Source: Mycolicibacterium cosmeticum
Lineage (GTDB): Bacteria; Actinomycetota; Actinomycetes; Mycobacteriales; Mycobacteriaceae
Direction: 5' to 3'
DNA length: 64,000 bases
NCBI RefSeq assembly: GCF_000613185.1
Contig: NZ_CCBB010000001.1
Coordinates: 3,141,356 to 3,205,355, forward strand
The translations under genes and the position numbers were made by a program. Under the pieces are notes generated by a model. The model was not told the origin of the DNA. It was given only the letters and a program-made list of their open reading frames with translations, and did no database searches. Positions 33,544-42,275 of the stretch are shown here, in pieces. Position 1 is the stretch's first letter. Each line of letters begins with the position of its first letter.

Positions 33544-34377
33544 ATGGTGGCGATCATCACGGGCGGTGCCGGCGGCATGGGTCTGGCCACGGCCAAGATT
33601 GTCGGCAAGGACCACGCCGTGGTCCTTGCCGACAACAGGCCTGCTCGGCTGACCGCCGCGGTTGACGTGCTGTCCGGCGTCGGGGTGGCGGCCACCGCGG
33701 TCGACTGCGATGTGACCGACCGGGCCGCGGTCCAGGCGCTGTTCGCGACCGCGGCCGCCGTCGCGCCCGTCACCGCCGTGATCCACGCGGCCGGGGTCAG
33801 CCCGAGCATGGGTGACGCCGACTACGTCATGCGGACCAACGCGCTGGGCACCGTCAACGTCAACGAGACCTTCTTCGGCGCCGCGGCCGACGGCGCGGCG
33901 ATCGTGAACGTGGCCTCGATGGCCGCACACCTGCTGCCCGACGGGCTCATCCCCACCGACTCGTTCCCGTTGGCACTCAGCGATCACGCCGCCTTCACCG
34001 CGGCGATGCGCGCCGCGTACGGTGCCGTCCCCGAGGAGGCCCGTTCCGGGATGTCGTATGCGGTGAGCAAGGCCTTTGTGAAGTGGTACAGCGCGGCGCA
34101 GGCCGAGCGGTTCACCCGCCGGGGTCTGCGCATCGTCTCGGTGTCGCCCGGCTCGGTGGACACCGAGATGGGTCGGCTGGAGGAGCAGGCGGGCGCCGGC
34201 GCGCTGGTGGCCGACGCCGCCGTGCCGCGCTGGGGCACACCGCAGGAGATGGCCGAACTGTTCGCGTTCTGCGTCAGCGACCGGGCGGGTTACCTGACCG
34301 GAACCGACATCCTCAACGACGGCGGGGTGGTTGCGTCGGTGCGCGAACGGGCCAGGGTAGCCACCGCGACGGCGTGA
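33544..34377 (+). CDS. Short-chain dehydrogenase with internal perfect palindrome
   Basis: 277 residues. TGGAGGMG is the cofactor motif, HAAG replaces the usual NNAG, and the catalytic set is ASMAA with YAVSK; the C-terminal YLTGTDILNDGG is typical. No ribosome binding site is seen and TATATC lies upstream, so it may be leaderless. A 37-bp palindrome starts 55 nt into the coding sequence and encodes IVGKDHAVVLAD. Confidence 0.88.
   Translation: MVAIITGGAGGMGLATAKIVGKDHAVVLADNRPARLTAAVDVLSGVGVAATAVDCDVTDRAAVQALFATAAAVAPVTAVIHAAGVSPSMGDADYVMRTNALGTVNVNETFFGAAADGAAIVNVASMAAHLLPDGLIPTDSFPLALSDHAAFTAAMRAAYGAVPEEARSGMSYAVSKAFVKWYSAAQAERFTRRGLRIVSVSPGSVDTEMGRLEEQAGAGALVADAAVPRWGTPQEMAELFAFCVSDRAGYLTGTDILNDGGVVASVRERARVATATA
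33599..33635. repeat. 37-bp perfect inverted repeat inside the SDR gene
   Basis: Two 18-nt arms (left arm TTGTCGGCAAGGACCACG) flank a single C. Every base pairs. It lies 55-91 nt downstream of the SDR start and stays in frame. Confidence 0.95.
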
Positions 34378-34378
34378 G

Positions 34379-35185
34379 TCACCAGACCTTGACGTAGTCG
34401 ACCAGCATGTCCGCGGGGTAGCTGCCCCCGCTGGGATCACCACCGCCGGATCCGGCCACCGCCAGGTCCATGACCGGAAACAGTTGGTAGCCGGGCTGAT
34501 TGAACTGCCAATCCGGCAGGGCGTGGGCCGGCACGTTGAAATAGGGCTGCGCGCCGTCGGTGTAGTCCTTCCAGAACCGCATCCCCGCGTCGTCCCACTG
34601 CACCCGCCAGGTGTGCCAGCCGCTGTCCACCGTGATGCCCTGGCTGACGTGTTCGCCACCGTTGAGCTTGGCGTGCACCGCGGTACCGGCCGCCCACTTG
34701 CCGTTGCCGTACCACTCCATGATGTCGACCTCGCCGCCGATGGTGGGGTCGTTGTTGGCCAGATACCAGGCCGGCCAGCAGCCCGGGGTCAGGCAGTTGA
34801 GTTTGATCCGGGCTTCCCAGTTGTGCCCGATACCGCCGCGCCACTTGCCGAACAGCTTGCCGCTGTAGAAGGTGTCGCCGTCCTTGGCCGCGCGGAACAC
34901 CAGATTCGATTTGCCGTCGATGAAGACGTTGCGGCGGTCGTCACGGTACTGGCCGACGTTGCCGGGCAGTTCCCAGTACGTCGGATCTTCCATCGACTCA
35001 CGGGCAAGGGCCACTTCCCATTTGGACGCGTCCGGGGCCGAACCGGCGGGTCCGTCGAAATCGTCGACGAACAGATAGCCGCCGGCGGGGGGTGCCGCCG
35101 GCGGCGGCGCGGCATGCGCTGTCGGTAGGGCGGTGGACAACGCACCGATGCCGGTCAGTACCAACATGTCTCGCCGGTTCAACAT
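34379..35185 (-). CDS. Secreted glycoside hydrolase family 16
   Basis: 268 residues. The catalytic motif EVDIMEW (ExDxxE) near residue 152 holds the nucleophile and acid/base Glu. A beta-jelly-roll pattern surrounds it with WPAWYLANND and WHTWRVQWD. The N-terminus has a twin Arg (LNRRDMLVLTGIGALS) and Ala-x-Ala cleavage region, so Tat export is possible. GH16 enzymes cut beta-1,3/1,4-glucans or galactans. It follows the MFS-USP gene by 13 nt. Confidence 0.9.
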   Translation of the reverse strand: MLNRRDMLVLTGIGALSTALPTAHAAPPPAAPPAGGYLFVDDFDGPAGSAPDASKWEVALARESMEDPTYWELPGNVGQYRDDRRNVFIDGKSNLVFRAAKDGDTFYSGKLFGKWRGGIGHNWEARIKLNCLTPGCWPAWYLANNDPTIGGEVDIMEWYGNGKWAAGTAVHAKLNGGEHVSQGITVDSGWHTWRVQWDDAGMRFWKDYTDGAQPYFNVPAHALPDWQFNQPGYQLFPVMDLAVAGSGGGDPSGGSYPADMLVDYVKVW

Positions 35186-35198
35186 CGCGGTTCGCCTC

Positions 35199-37190
35199 TC
35201 AGTTGTTCGCGGACGCCAACGCGGCGGGCTGCGTCACCTGCGGCACGATCAACACCGGGGTGTCGGTGTGTGCCACCACCGCCGCGGCGACACTGCCCTG
35301 CAGGTGGCCCAGCAGCCCGTTGCGACGGTGCGGCCCGAGCACGATGAGGCTGGCCCGCGTTTCGGCGGCCGTCGCGACGATGCCCTGCCAGGTGGGCGAC
35401 GCCTCGACGGCCCTACTGCACACCGCAAATCCTGCCTCGGCGGCCAGCTGCGCGCCATAGGCCGCGGTGTGTTCGGCGGATCGGCGCACGTCGGCGGCGT
35501 TGTCGGCATCCAGAGCCCGCCCGTCGGCCGGGGTGAATCCCACCTCGACGGGCTGCCACACGCAGACGACCAACGCCCGCCGGCCCGGCGGCACCTGCGC
35601 GGCGGCCGCCGATATCGCAGCGGCGGCGCGCTGCGACCCGTCGTAGGCGATGAGGACCGGGCCGGGTGCGCCCGGATCGGCCACCGGCTGCGTACCGCCG
35701 GTCGCGGGGGCGGGTGCCTGGGCCGGTTCCGGTGCCGGTAGTCCCGGCCGCAGCCGGGCCAGCAGCGGTGGGGAATACCAGGCGGGGGATTCGCCGTCCA
35801 GGAACAGGTCGAGGTCGGGTCGTTGGGGGCGGGCGCCGCTGAGCGCGTACACCGCCACCCCGAAGACGGCGCCGGCGATGGCGAGCCCGAATCCGACCCA
35901 CAACGCGATACCGGTACCGGTCACCAGGTCACCCGCGGTGGTGGCGGCGAAGTGGGCGAAGATCGGCGCCACCATGAACGCCGCCACCGCACGCAGCAGC
36001 TCGATGATGGCGAAGACCCGCTGCAAGCTGTTGGACTGCAATGAGAAACCGGCGACGAACAGGGCGGGCGCCACCGTGGCGCCCAGAGCCAGACCGGTCA
36101 GCGCCGCGCCCAGCAGGGCCAGCGGCTGGTTGGCGGGCAGGGCCAGGCGGAACACAAGGATGCCGGCCGCCAGCAGGGCCATGCCGACCAGCGGCAGGTA
36201 GTGCATCGCGCGCCGGGAGATCACCGCGCCGAACACCACCGCCATCACCACCGCGCCGCCCAGCTCCGGCAGATACAACAGGCCCACCTGGACCGGGGTG
36301 TAGCTCAACAGGAAGACGTTGGCCGTCAGCGCGGTCGCGGCCACCGATGCCGCGGCGGCGAACAGGGCGACCCCGACGCCGGCCACCGGGATCGAGCTGG
36401 TGAGCATGGTGCGGATGGTCAGCAGCGGGCGCCGCGCCCGGAACTGGTAGACGATCAGCACGACGATGAGGGCCAGGCCCCCGAGCATCGGGCCGGTCAC
36501 CGCGAGGTCGCCGAAGCCGTGGCTGGTGAGCTGGGCGGCCCCCACGAAGGCGGCGGTGCAGCCCGCGGCGGCCAGCACGATCGCCCACCCGTCGCGCGGT
36601 GCCTCCCGGTCGGCGGGCGGCGCGTCGTCGAAGGTGAGTGCGGCCAGGATGAGCGCCGTCAGCGCGATGGCCGCGACGATCCAGAACAGTGGCCGCCACT
36701 GGTGGGATTCGGCCTGCAGACCTCCGACGAACGGGCCGAGCGCGACGGCCCCGAACACGCACATGTTCATGATGACGGCCGTGTTGCGCAGCTTCTCGCG
36801 GGGAAAGCCGATGGTCAGCGGCGGTGCGGCGGCGATGAGCAGCATGCTGGTGGCCAGCCCTTGCAGCACGTGGCCGCCGATGAACATGCCGGCGTTCTGG
36901 GCGGCTGCGGCCAGCACCGATCCGACGACCAGCACCACGGCGTAGGCGAGCAGCATCCGGCGCTGCGGCAGGTGCTGGGCGAACTGGACGGCCAGCACGG
37001 TGCCGACGGCGTACGCCGCATTGCCCAGCCCGGCGGACAGGCTCATCTGCTGAGCCGTCATGTGCAGCTGCTCGGAGATGATCGGCACCAGCGGGTCCAG
37101 CGCCGCCGACAGCGCAAGGTAGGGGATCAGCGCGAGCGTGACCATGGCGGCCACGGCCGGATACCGTCCGGCAAGGGGTCCCTGGCGCAT
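35199..37190 (-). CDS. MFS transporter fused to a universal stress protein domain
   Basis: 663 residues. About 14 membrane helices occupy residues 10-475 (DHA2-like, SAGLGNAAYAVGTVLAVQFAQHLPQRR as loop 2-3). After a Pro/Ala linker comes a USP domain of about 140 residues: PVLIAYDGSQRAAAAI at its start and VLGPHRRNGLLGHLQGSVAAAVVAHTDTPVLIV at its end, the latter close to the ATP-binding G-2x-G-9x-G(S/T) pattern. The ATG at 37190 is the likely start. GH16 follows in the same direction. Confidence 0.86.
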   Translation of the reverse strand: MRQGPLAGRYPAVAAMVTLALIPYLALSAALDPLVPIISEQLHMTAQQMSLSAGLGNAAYAVGTVLAVQFAQHLPQRRMLLAYAVVLVVGSVLAAAAQNAGMFIGGHVLQGLATSMLLIAAAPPLTIGFPREKLRNTAVIMNMCVFGAVALGPFVGGLQAESHQWRPLFWIVAAIALTALILAALTFDDAPPADREAPRDGWAIVLAAAGCTAAFVGAAQLTSHGFGDLAVTGPMLGGLALIVVLIVYQFRARRPLLTIRTMLTSSIPVAGVGVALFAAAASVAATALTANVFLLSYTPVQVGLLYLPELGGAVVMAVVFGAVISRRAMHYLPLVGMALLAAGILVFRLALPANQPLALLGAALTGLALGATVAPALFVAGFSLQSNSLQRVFAIIELLRAVAAFMVAPIFAHFAATTAGDLVTGTGIALWVGFGLAIAGAVFGVAVYALSGARPQRPDLDLFLDGESPAWYSPPLLARLRPGLPAPEPAQAPAPATGGTQPVADPGAPGPVLIAYDGSQRAAAAISAAAAQVPPGRRALVVCVWQPVEVGFTPADGRALDADNAADVRRSAEHTAAYGAQLAAEAGFAVCSRAVEASPTWQGIVATAAETRASLIVLGPHRRNGLLGHLQGSVAAAVVAHTDTPVLIVPQVTQPAALASANN

Positions 37191-37625
37191 CAGAGCGGTC
37201 CGAACCTGTGAGTTTGCTGGCAATTTCGCGCGATAGACGGCCGGCTGGTCATCCGGATGGGGTCGGCCACGTTTTGCTGCAACTCCTTCTAAGGGGCATT
37301 TGTTCCCACAGCGGTGACCGGATCGCCACACCGTCGAGGTGCGCGTTCTATTGCATAGGACGAGAGCCGAATTCACCGGGAAGGCGGTCGCGGCGACGCC
37401 TTCGTCGGCCGCGCAGACCAGTCAATGCTATCCGGACCGGCGCCCGCGGGCCGACTCAGGTCGCCCCGCAGGCACCGAGCAAACCAGGTTGTTCGTTCAC
37501 AAACACTAATTAGCTGCGCTTATCGCCGCCGACCCACCGGGCGAGCATCTGGCCCGCGCCGCCGGGCCCACCGCCCGCCGGGGTGCCGGACGTCACGTAA
37601 CGGCACAACCGCTGGTGACGATCAA
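37191..37625. other. Divergent intergenic region, no gene seen
   Basis: 435 bp between MFS-USP and the cutinase-like gene. I see no convincing coding frame, no SigF-type element and no strong hairpin. An AT-richer stretch near 37494-37521 may hold the promoter of the plus-strand gene. Confidence 0.5.
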
Positions 37626-38462
37626 ATGATCGTGATTCGTCGGGTGGTGACAGCGATCGCGGGCGTGCTGCTCGCATCGGGTATCAGCGGTCTGTCCGCC
37701 GGTGCGGCCTCGGCCGCGCCCGGATGCGCGGACTATCACTGGATCGGTGCGGCCGGCTCCGGTCAGCGAGACGGGGCTGGATTGACCGCCAACGGCGGTA
37801 TGGGCGACGTGGTCTACCAGTCGTATCTGCAGATGCGTGCGGCCCTGGCCGACAGCGGGCGCACCATCACCGCCGAGGCCGTGCAGTACCCGGCCGCACC
37901 GGTGCCGGCCGACGGCGGCATCCGCGGCTGGATGAACTTCATGGACAGCGTGCACGACGGTACCGATGCCGCGGCCGAGCAACTTAAGGCGTTCAGCGCG
38001 CAATGTCCGGCCACCAAGGTGATCCTGGCCGGATACTCGCAGGGCGCCATGGTGATTCACCGCAACCTGCGCGACCTGGCCGACGATCCGCAGGTGGTGG
38101 CCGCACTGCTGGTCGCCGACGGCGACCGGTTGCCCGTGGACACCACCATCAACATGGGGTCCACGGCGCTGGCGCCGGGTGTCGGCAAGGGTGTGGCGCA
38201 AGAGCATTCGTTCCTGGCCGACACCGACACCTCGATGCTGCCCGCGGCCATCGGGGCGCGCACCGTCAGCGTCTGCGATATCGGCGACCCGGTGTGTGAC
38301 TCCGTGCCCGACCAGGACTCGATGTCCCCGGCCGGTATCGCCATCCACACCGGCTATGCGCCGGCCGGCAGCGGTCCGCACGCGTGGGGCGCTCCGCTGT
38401 ACAACTTGGTGCTGGCCTCAGGCCCCGACGCCGGTTACCAGCCCGCGCAGAGCCTGCGGTAG
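37626..38462 (+). CDS. Secreted cutinase-family alpha/beta hydrolase
   Basis: 278 residues. The N-terminal signal peptide ends at about GAASAAP. GYSQGA near residue 140 is the nucleophile elbow Ser of cutinase-like esterases, and a Cys-rich block (CDIGDPVCDSVPDQD) and His near HTGYAPA match the rest of the triad. Mycobacterial relatives hydrolyse lipid esters. The 3' end overlaps the helD gene by 45 nt on the opposite strand. Confidence 0.86.
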   Translation: MIVIRRVVTAIAGVLLASGISGLSAGAASAAPGCADYHWIGAAGSGQRDGAGLTANGGMGDVVYQSYLQMRAALADSGRTITAEAVQYPAAPVPADGGIRGWMNFMDSVHDGTDAAAEQLKAFSAQCPATKVILAGYSQGAMVIHRNLRDLADDPQVVAALLVADGDRLPVDTTINMGSTALAPGVGKGVAQEHSFLADTDTSMLPAAIGARTVSVCDIGDPVCDSVPDQDSMSPAGIAIHTGYAPAGSGPHAWGAPLYNLVLASGPDAGYQPAQSLR

Positions 38463-40628
38463 CTCCCCGGTGTGCAGCACACCGAGGCGCTGGGTGGCCC
38501 GGGTCAGCGCGACGTAGAGATCGGCCGTGCCACGCGGGCCGGTGGAGAGGATCGCCGCGGGCTCGACCACCAGCACCGCGTCGAACTCCAGTCCCTTGGT
38601 CTCCGCCGCGGTCACGGTGCCCGCCATCCCGGGCGGCCCGATCACCACGCTGGTGCCCGGCAGGCGGTCCTCTTCGGCCACGAATTGCGCTATCGCCGAG
38701 GGTAATTCCTCAGCGGTGACGCGCCGCGCCCACGGTTGGAAGCCCGACGCGCGTACCGACTCCGGCGGGGTGACCTCGGGCGCGAATTCCGCCAACAAGG
38801 CGGCGGCGACGGTCATGATCTCCGAGGGGGTGCGGTAGTTGACCGACAGGGAGCGGTACATCCAGCGGTCCGGGACGTACGGCGCCAGCATCTCGTCCCA
38901 GGAGCGCGCGCCGGCCGCCGACCGCCGCTGGGCCAGGTCACCGACGATGGTGAAGGACCGGGACGGGCAGCGCCGCATCAGCACCCGCCAATCCATCTCC
39001 GACAGTTCCTGCGCCTCGTCGACCACCACGTGGCGGTAGGTCCAGTCCCGGTCGGCGGCAGCACGTTCCACCAGATCGCGGGTGTCGCGCTCGGCGAAGC
39101 GGTCGGCCAGGTCCTCCGCCCGCAGGACGTCCTGGGCCAGCAGTCGGTCCTCGTCGTCCATCAGCTCCTCGCGGGCGACCATCAGATCCAGGACGCCCTT
39201 GGCGTAGGCCTCCTGCTTCTTGCGCTCCCGCTCGGCGGCCCGGTCGGCGGCCTTGTCCCGGCCCAGCAGATCGACCAGTTCGTCGAGCAGGGGCACGTCC
39301 GACACCGTCCAGGCCGCGCCGTCGGCACGCCACAGCGATGCGTCCGCGCCCGCCGCCGCCAACCTCTCATGTGACGAATAGAGCTGCGAGAGGACCGATT
39401 CCGGGGTGAGTCGGGGCCACAGTTGTTCGATGGCGGCGTGGAACGCGGCGTTCTCGGACAGCTCCTCGAGCAGATCGGAGCGCATCTGTTCCCAGGCGTT
39501 CTTGTCCGACCGGGACAGCCAGCCGCGGCCGATGCGCCCGATCGCCCGCTCGGTGAGCACATAGGTGACGATGTCGACGAACACCGCCCGCGCCTGATTG
39601 TGTGGCTGCCCACTGCCGCGGGCCTCCTCGCGGGCCCACTGCGCGGTCTCGGCATCGATGCGCACGGTGACATCGGCGAGCTCGATGGTCAGCGGATCGT
39701 CGGGCAACCGCTGATGGTCGGCCACCGCCGCCGCCAGCACGTCGAGCATGCCCAGTGCGCCCTTGATCCGGGCGACCGCGGGCGCGTCCTCGGCCGTCAC
39801 CCGCAGCCCCGGTACCAGCTCCCCGGTGGTGGTGAAGACGACGTCGGTCTCGCCGAGGGAGGGCAGCACCCGGCCGATGTGGTTGAGGAAGGCCGGGCTG
39901 GGGCCCACCACCAGTGCACCGTGCCGCTCGATCTGCTGGCGCCGGGTGTAGAGCAGGTAGGCCACCCGGTGCAGCGCCACCACCGTCTTACCGGTGCCGG
40001 GGCCGCCTTCGATCACCAGCACACCGGGGTGATCCAGCCGGATGATCTCGTCCTGCTCGGCCTGGATCGTCGCGACGATATCGCGCATGCCCTCCCCGCG
40101 CGGGGCGTTGACCGCGGCCAGCAGTGCGGCGTCCCCACCGGCGGCCGCGTCGGGCCTGGCGAGGCTCTCGTCGGTGAAGCCGACCAGCCGGCGGCCCAGG
40201 GTGCGGAACTGGCGCCGCCGCCGCATGCCTTCCGGGTTGGCGGCGGTGGCGGTGTAGAAGGCGCGCGACGCCGGCGCCCGCCAGTCGAGCAGCAGGGGCT
40301 CGTAGCCGTTTTCCGGGTCGAACAGGCCGAGGCGCCCGATGTACAGTGCCTCGCCGTCCTCGGCGTCCAGCCGGCCGAAGCACAGGCCGCTGTCGGCGAC
40401 GTCCAGCCGGTTCATCTCCCTGGCCAGGGCGCGTACCTCGACATCGCGTTGCAGCAGGGTGGCCCCGTCCTGGGCATCGATGTCCCCGCGCAGCGCGGCG
40501 TCATAGCGCCGTTTGGCGGCCGTGCGCTCGTCGTCCAACCGGGTGTACAGGCGGTCCACGTAGTGCCGTTCGGACCGCAGTTCGTCTTCGTAGCCGCCTT
40601 CTGTCGTGGTCACACTTCCGGTAGTCAC
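38418..40628 (-). CDS. helD: HelD-type ATPase (RNA polymerase-associated UvrD-like helicase)
   Basis: 736 residues. An N-terminal coiled-coil arm (RSERHYVDRLYTRLDDERTAAKRR) precedes the Walker A GGPGTGKT, a split 1A/1B domain, Walker B VVVDEAQELSEMDW and the motif VALTRATQRLGV. This is the HelD layout, which frees stalled RNA polymerase; some homologues (HelR) protect against rifamycins. I did not see the palindromic rifamycin-associated element in the short upstream gap, so a rifamycin role is not supported. Start is one of two nearby GTG codons. Confidence 0.87.
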   Translation of the reverse strand: MTTGSVTTTEGGYEDELRSERHYVDRLYTRLDDERTAAKRRYDAALRGDIDAQDGATLLQRDVEVRALAREMNRLDVADSGLCFGRLDAEDGEALYIGRLGLFDPENGYEPLLLDWRAPASRAFYTATAANPEGMRRRRQFRTLGRRLVGFTDESLARPDAAAGGDAALLAAVNAPRGEGMRDIVATIQAEQDEIIRLDHPGVLVIEGGPGTGKTVVALHRVAYLLYTRRQQIERHGALVVGPSPAFLNHIGRVLPSLGETDVVFTTTGELVPGLRVTAEDAPAVARIKGALGMLDVLAAAVADHQRLPDDPLTIELADVTVRIDAETAQWAREEARGSGQPHNQARAVFVDIVTYVLTERAIGRIGRGWLSRSDKNAWEQMRSDLLEELSENAAFHAAIEQLWPRLTPESVLSQLYSSHERLAAAGADASLWRADGAAWTVSDVPLLDELVDLLGRDKAADRAAERERKKQEAYAKGVLDLMVAREELMDDEDRLLAQDVLRAEDLADRFAERDTRDLVERAAADRDWTYRHVVVDEAQELSEMDWRVLMRRCPSRSFTIVGDLAQRRSAAGARSWDEMLAPYVPDRWMYRSLSVNYRTPSEIMTVAAALLAEFAPEVTPPESVRASGFQPWARRVTAEELPSAIAQFVAEEDRLPGTSVVIGPPGMAGTVTAAETKGLEFDAVLVVEPAAILSTGPRGTADLYVALTRATQRLGVLHTGELPQALRGLVTGVGA

Positions 40629-40680
40629 AGTTCACCCCAACGCATTCGACCCCTCGGGAGTTCCGCTTTCGGAGGTGCCG

Positions 40681-41364
40681 TCAGGCGCGCTGAACGGCGG
40701 TGCCCGGCAGGCGTCGCTCGACGATGCCGACCAGCTCGGTCATTGCCGCGGGATCGCCGTCGACCGCCACATCACCACGCTGCACGGCCTCTGCCATCGT
40801 CACCCGTCGTCCGGCGATGGCCAGGAAGGTGGCCGCCGTGGTCCGGACGGTGACATCGGCGTCGGTGGCCTCGCCGGCCGTGACGCGCATCCGGCCGCCC
40901 CGGACGCGCAGCCAGGCGCTGCTGCCGTCGATGTGGAACTGGTAGACGGCGGCGAAGTCGGCGGGCAGCTCGTCGTCGTCGACCGCTGCCAGGAAGCCGA
41001 GTGCCCACTCGGCGCGGAACGTTTCCTCGGCCGCGCTGGCGGCGGCCATCTGATGCCGAGCGCCCCACAATGCCAGCGGGACAGCGGCTTTGGCGAGTTC
41101 GACACCCGACGGGGTGAGCTCGTAGGCGACCGCCGCATTGGGCTGGTCGAGCATCAGCTTGCGCTGCACGACGCCGTCGGCCTCCAGCTGCCGGACCCGG
41201 GTGGCCAACAGGCTGGTGCCGATGCCGGCCAGCGCCTCGGCGAGTTGGGTGTAGCGCTTCGGTCCCGACGCGAGCTCACGGACGATCAGCAGCGTCCAGC
41301 GTTCCCCGACCACGTCCAGGGCATGGGCGAGACCGCAGAACTGACCGTAGTTACGCCGGGACAT
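40681..41364 (-). CDS. HxlR winged-helix regulator fused to an SCP2-like domain
   Basis: 227 residues. Residues 1-100 are an HxlR HTH: CGLAHALDVVGERWTLLIVRELASGPKRYTQLAEAL, TRVRQLEADGVV and ELTPSGVELA. The C-terminal 110 residues resemble the SCP2 sterol-carrier fold (FAAVYQFHIDGSSAWLRV, ADVTVRTTAATFLAIAGRRV, GDVAVDGDPAAM). Lipid or sterol sensing is inferred. The ATG is at 41364 and the adjacent 120-bp region contains AT-rich sequence. Confidence 0.86.
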   Translation of the reverse strand: MSRRNYGQFCGLAHALDVVGERWTLLIVRELASGPKRYTQLAEALAGIGTSLLATRVRQLEADGVVQRKLMLDQPNAAVAYELTPSGVELAKAAVPLALWGARHQMAAASAAEETFRAEWALGFLAAVDDDELPADFAAVYQFHIDGSSAWLRVRGGRMRVTAGEATDADVTVRTTAATFLAIAGRRVTMAEAVQRGDVAVDGDPAAMTELVGIVERRLPGTAVQRA

Positions 41365-41485
41365 GGCGCCAGCCTACCCAATCACTACTCAATCCATATG
41401 CGGACTGCAATAACATGGTGCGTACTTCAAAATCTTATGTTACGTTCCCATGGTGGGCCGCCCACGGGATACGAGGTGAAGGCAG

Positions 41486-41665
41486 ATGGCTGCACTGATC
41501 GATACGGGGGCGCCGGCGTGGGCGCGCCGGGCGCTGATGATGCTGGTGCACGCGGTGGCGCGCGAACCTGGACAGCGGCCACCGAAGTCCAGGCGCCACT
41601 ACCCGCCAAGGCGTGACATCGTCATCGAACAGGCCGCGATGTCGCGAGAGATGTACCGGCTATGA
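41486..41665 (+). CDS. Small basic protein, 59 residues, unknown
   Basis: Open frame from ATG 41486 to TGA 41665. GAGGTGAAGG stands 3-4 nt upstream. The protein reads with a hydrophobic patch (RRALMMLVHAVA), a Pro/Arg-rich middle and the end RDIVIEQAAMSREMYRL, whose helix-like tail looks conserved. The last 6 nt overlap the padR 3' end. It could also be non-coding; no homologue is recalled with confidence. Confidence 0.5.
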   Translation: MAALIDTGAPAWARRALMMLVHAVAREPGQRPPKSRRHYPPRRDIVIEQAAMSREMYRL

Positions 41666-42217
41666 CCCCAACCGCCGGTCGAGTACCGACAGCGTGCGGT
41701 GTGCCCAGCGGATGTTCTCCTCTTCGAACGCGATACCGCGTAACAGGGTGAGATACGGGCCCACCCGCTCGCCGGTGGCCAGGTAGTCGTCCTCGTCGCG
41801 GCCGCCGAGCAAGCGCACCCGCATCCGTTCGTAGCGTTCGAGTTTGGTTTCCGACCAGCGCAACTGCTCGGCGACCAGGCCGCGGACGGCCGCCGGATCA
41901 CCGCCGTCGACGGCATTGACCTTGATCAGCAGCTCGTCACGAATCGTCGACGGTTTGGGCGGCGTGGCGGTGAAGGACGCAATGGCGGCCCGGCCGGCCG
42001 CGGTCAGGGAGAAGAGTCGCTTGTTCGGCCTGCGCTCCTGCTGCACCACCCTGGCCTCGATCAGCCCGTCGGCGGCGAGTCGATCCAGTTCGCGGTAGAG
42101 CTGCTGCGGGGTGGCCGCCCAGAAGTTGGCTACCGAGGCGTCGAAGGATTTGGCCAGGTCGTAACCCGACGATTCGCCGTCGAGCAGGGCGGCCAGCACC
42201 GCGTCGCGTAGCGCCAC
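41660..42217 (-). CDS. PadR-family regulator
   Basis: 185 residues from GTG 42217, which gives the usual family start ALRDAVLAALLDGESSGYDLAKSFD; a longer start at 42241 is possible. The winged helix includes PQQLYRELDRLAADGLI and RLFSLTAAGRAAI. The C-terminal dimer helix matches the Vir_act_alpha_C form. TACAGT lies just upstream with no ribosome binding site, so a leaderless start is likely. It is divergent from the SnoaL-F420 pair and probably represses it. Confidence 0.87.
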   Translation of the reverse strand: MALRDAVLAALLDGESSGYDLAKSFDASVANFWAATPQQLYRELDRLAADGLIEARVVQQERRPNKRLFSLTAAGRAAIASFTATPPKPSTIRDELLIKVNAVDGGDPAAVRGLVAEQLRWSETKLERYERMRVRLLGGRDEDDYLATGERVGPYLTLLRGIAFEEENIRWAHRTLSVLDRRLGS

Positions 42218-42222
42218 GGCAC

Positions 42223-42231
42223 GTACTGTAC
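42223..42231. promoter_or_regulatory. Candidate PadR operator
   Basis: GTAC-T-GTAC inverted repeat followed by a further ACTGT half, 6 nt upstream of the padR GTG and within the divergent region. It overlaps the TACAGT -10 of padR. Confidence 0.4.
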
Positions 42232-42275
42232 TGTCATCCACACCTATTCAACAAAGTGACTATGCGAGGTGCTGG

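Noticed and set aside
40629..40680. Possible rifamycin-associated element before helD
   Set aside because: No palindrome of the expected type in the gap, so HelR-type rifamycin control is not claimed.
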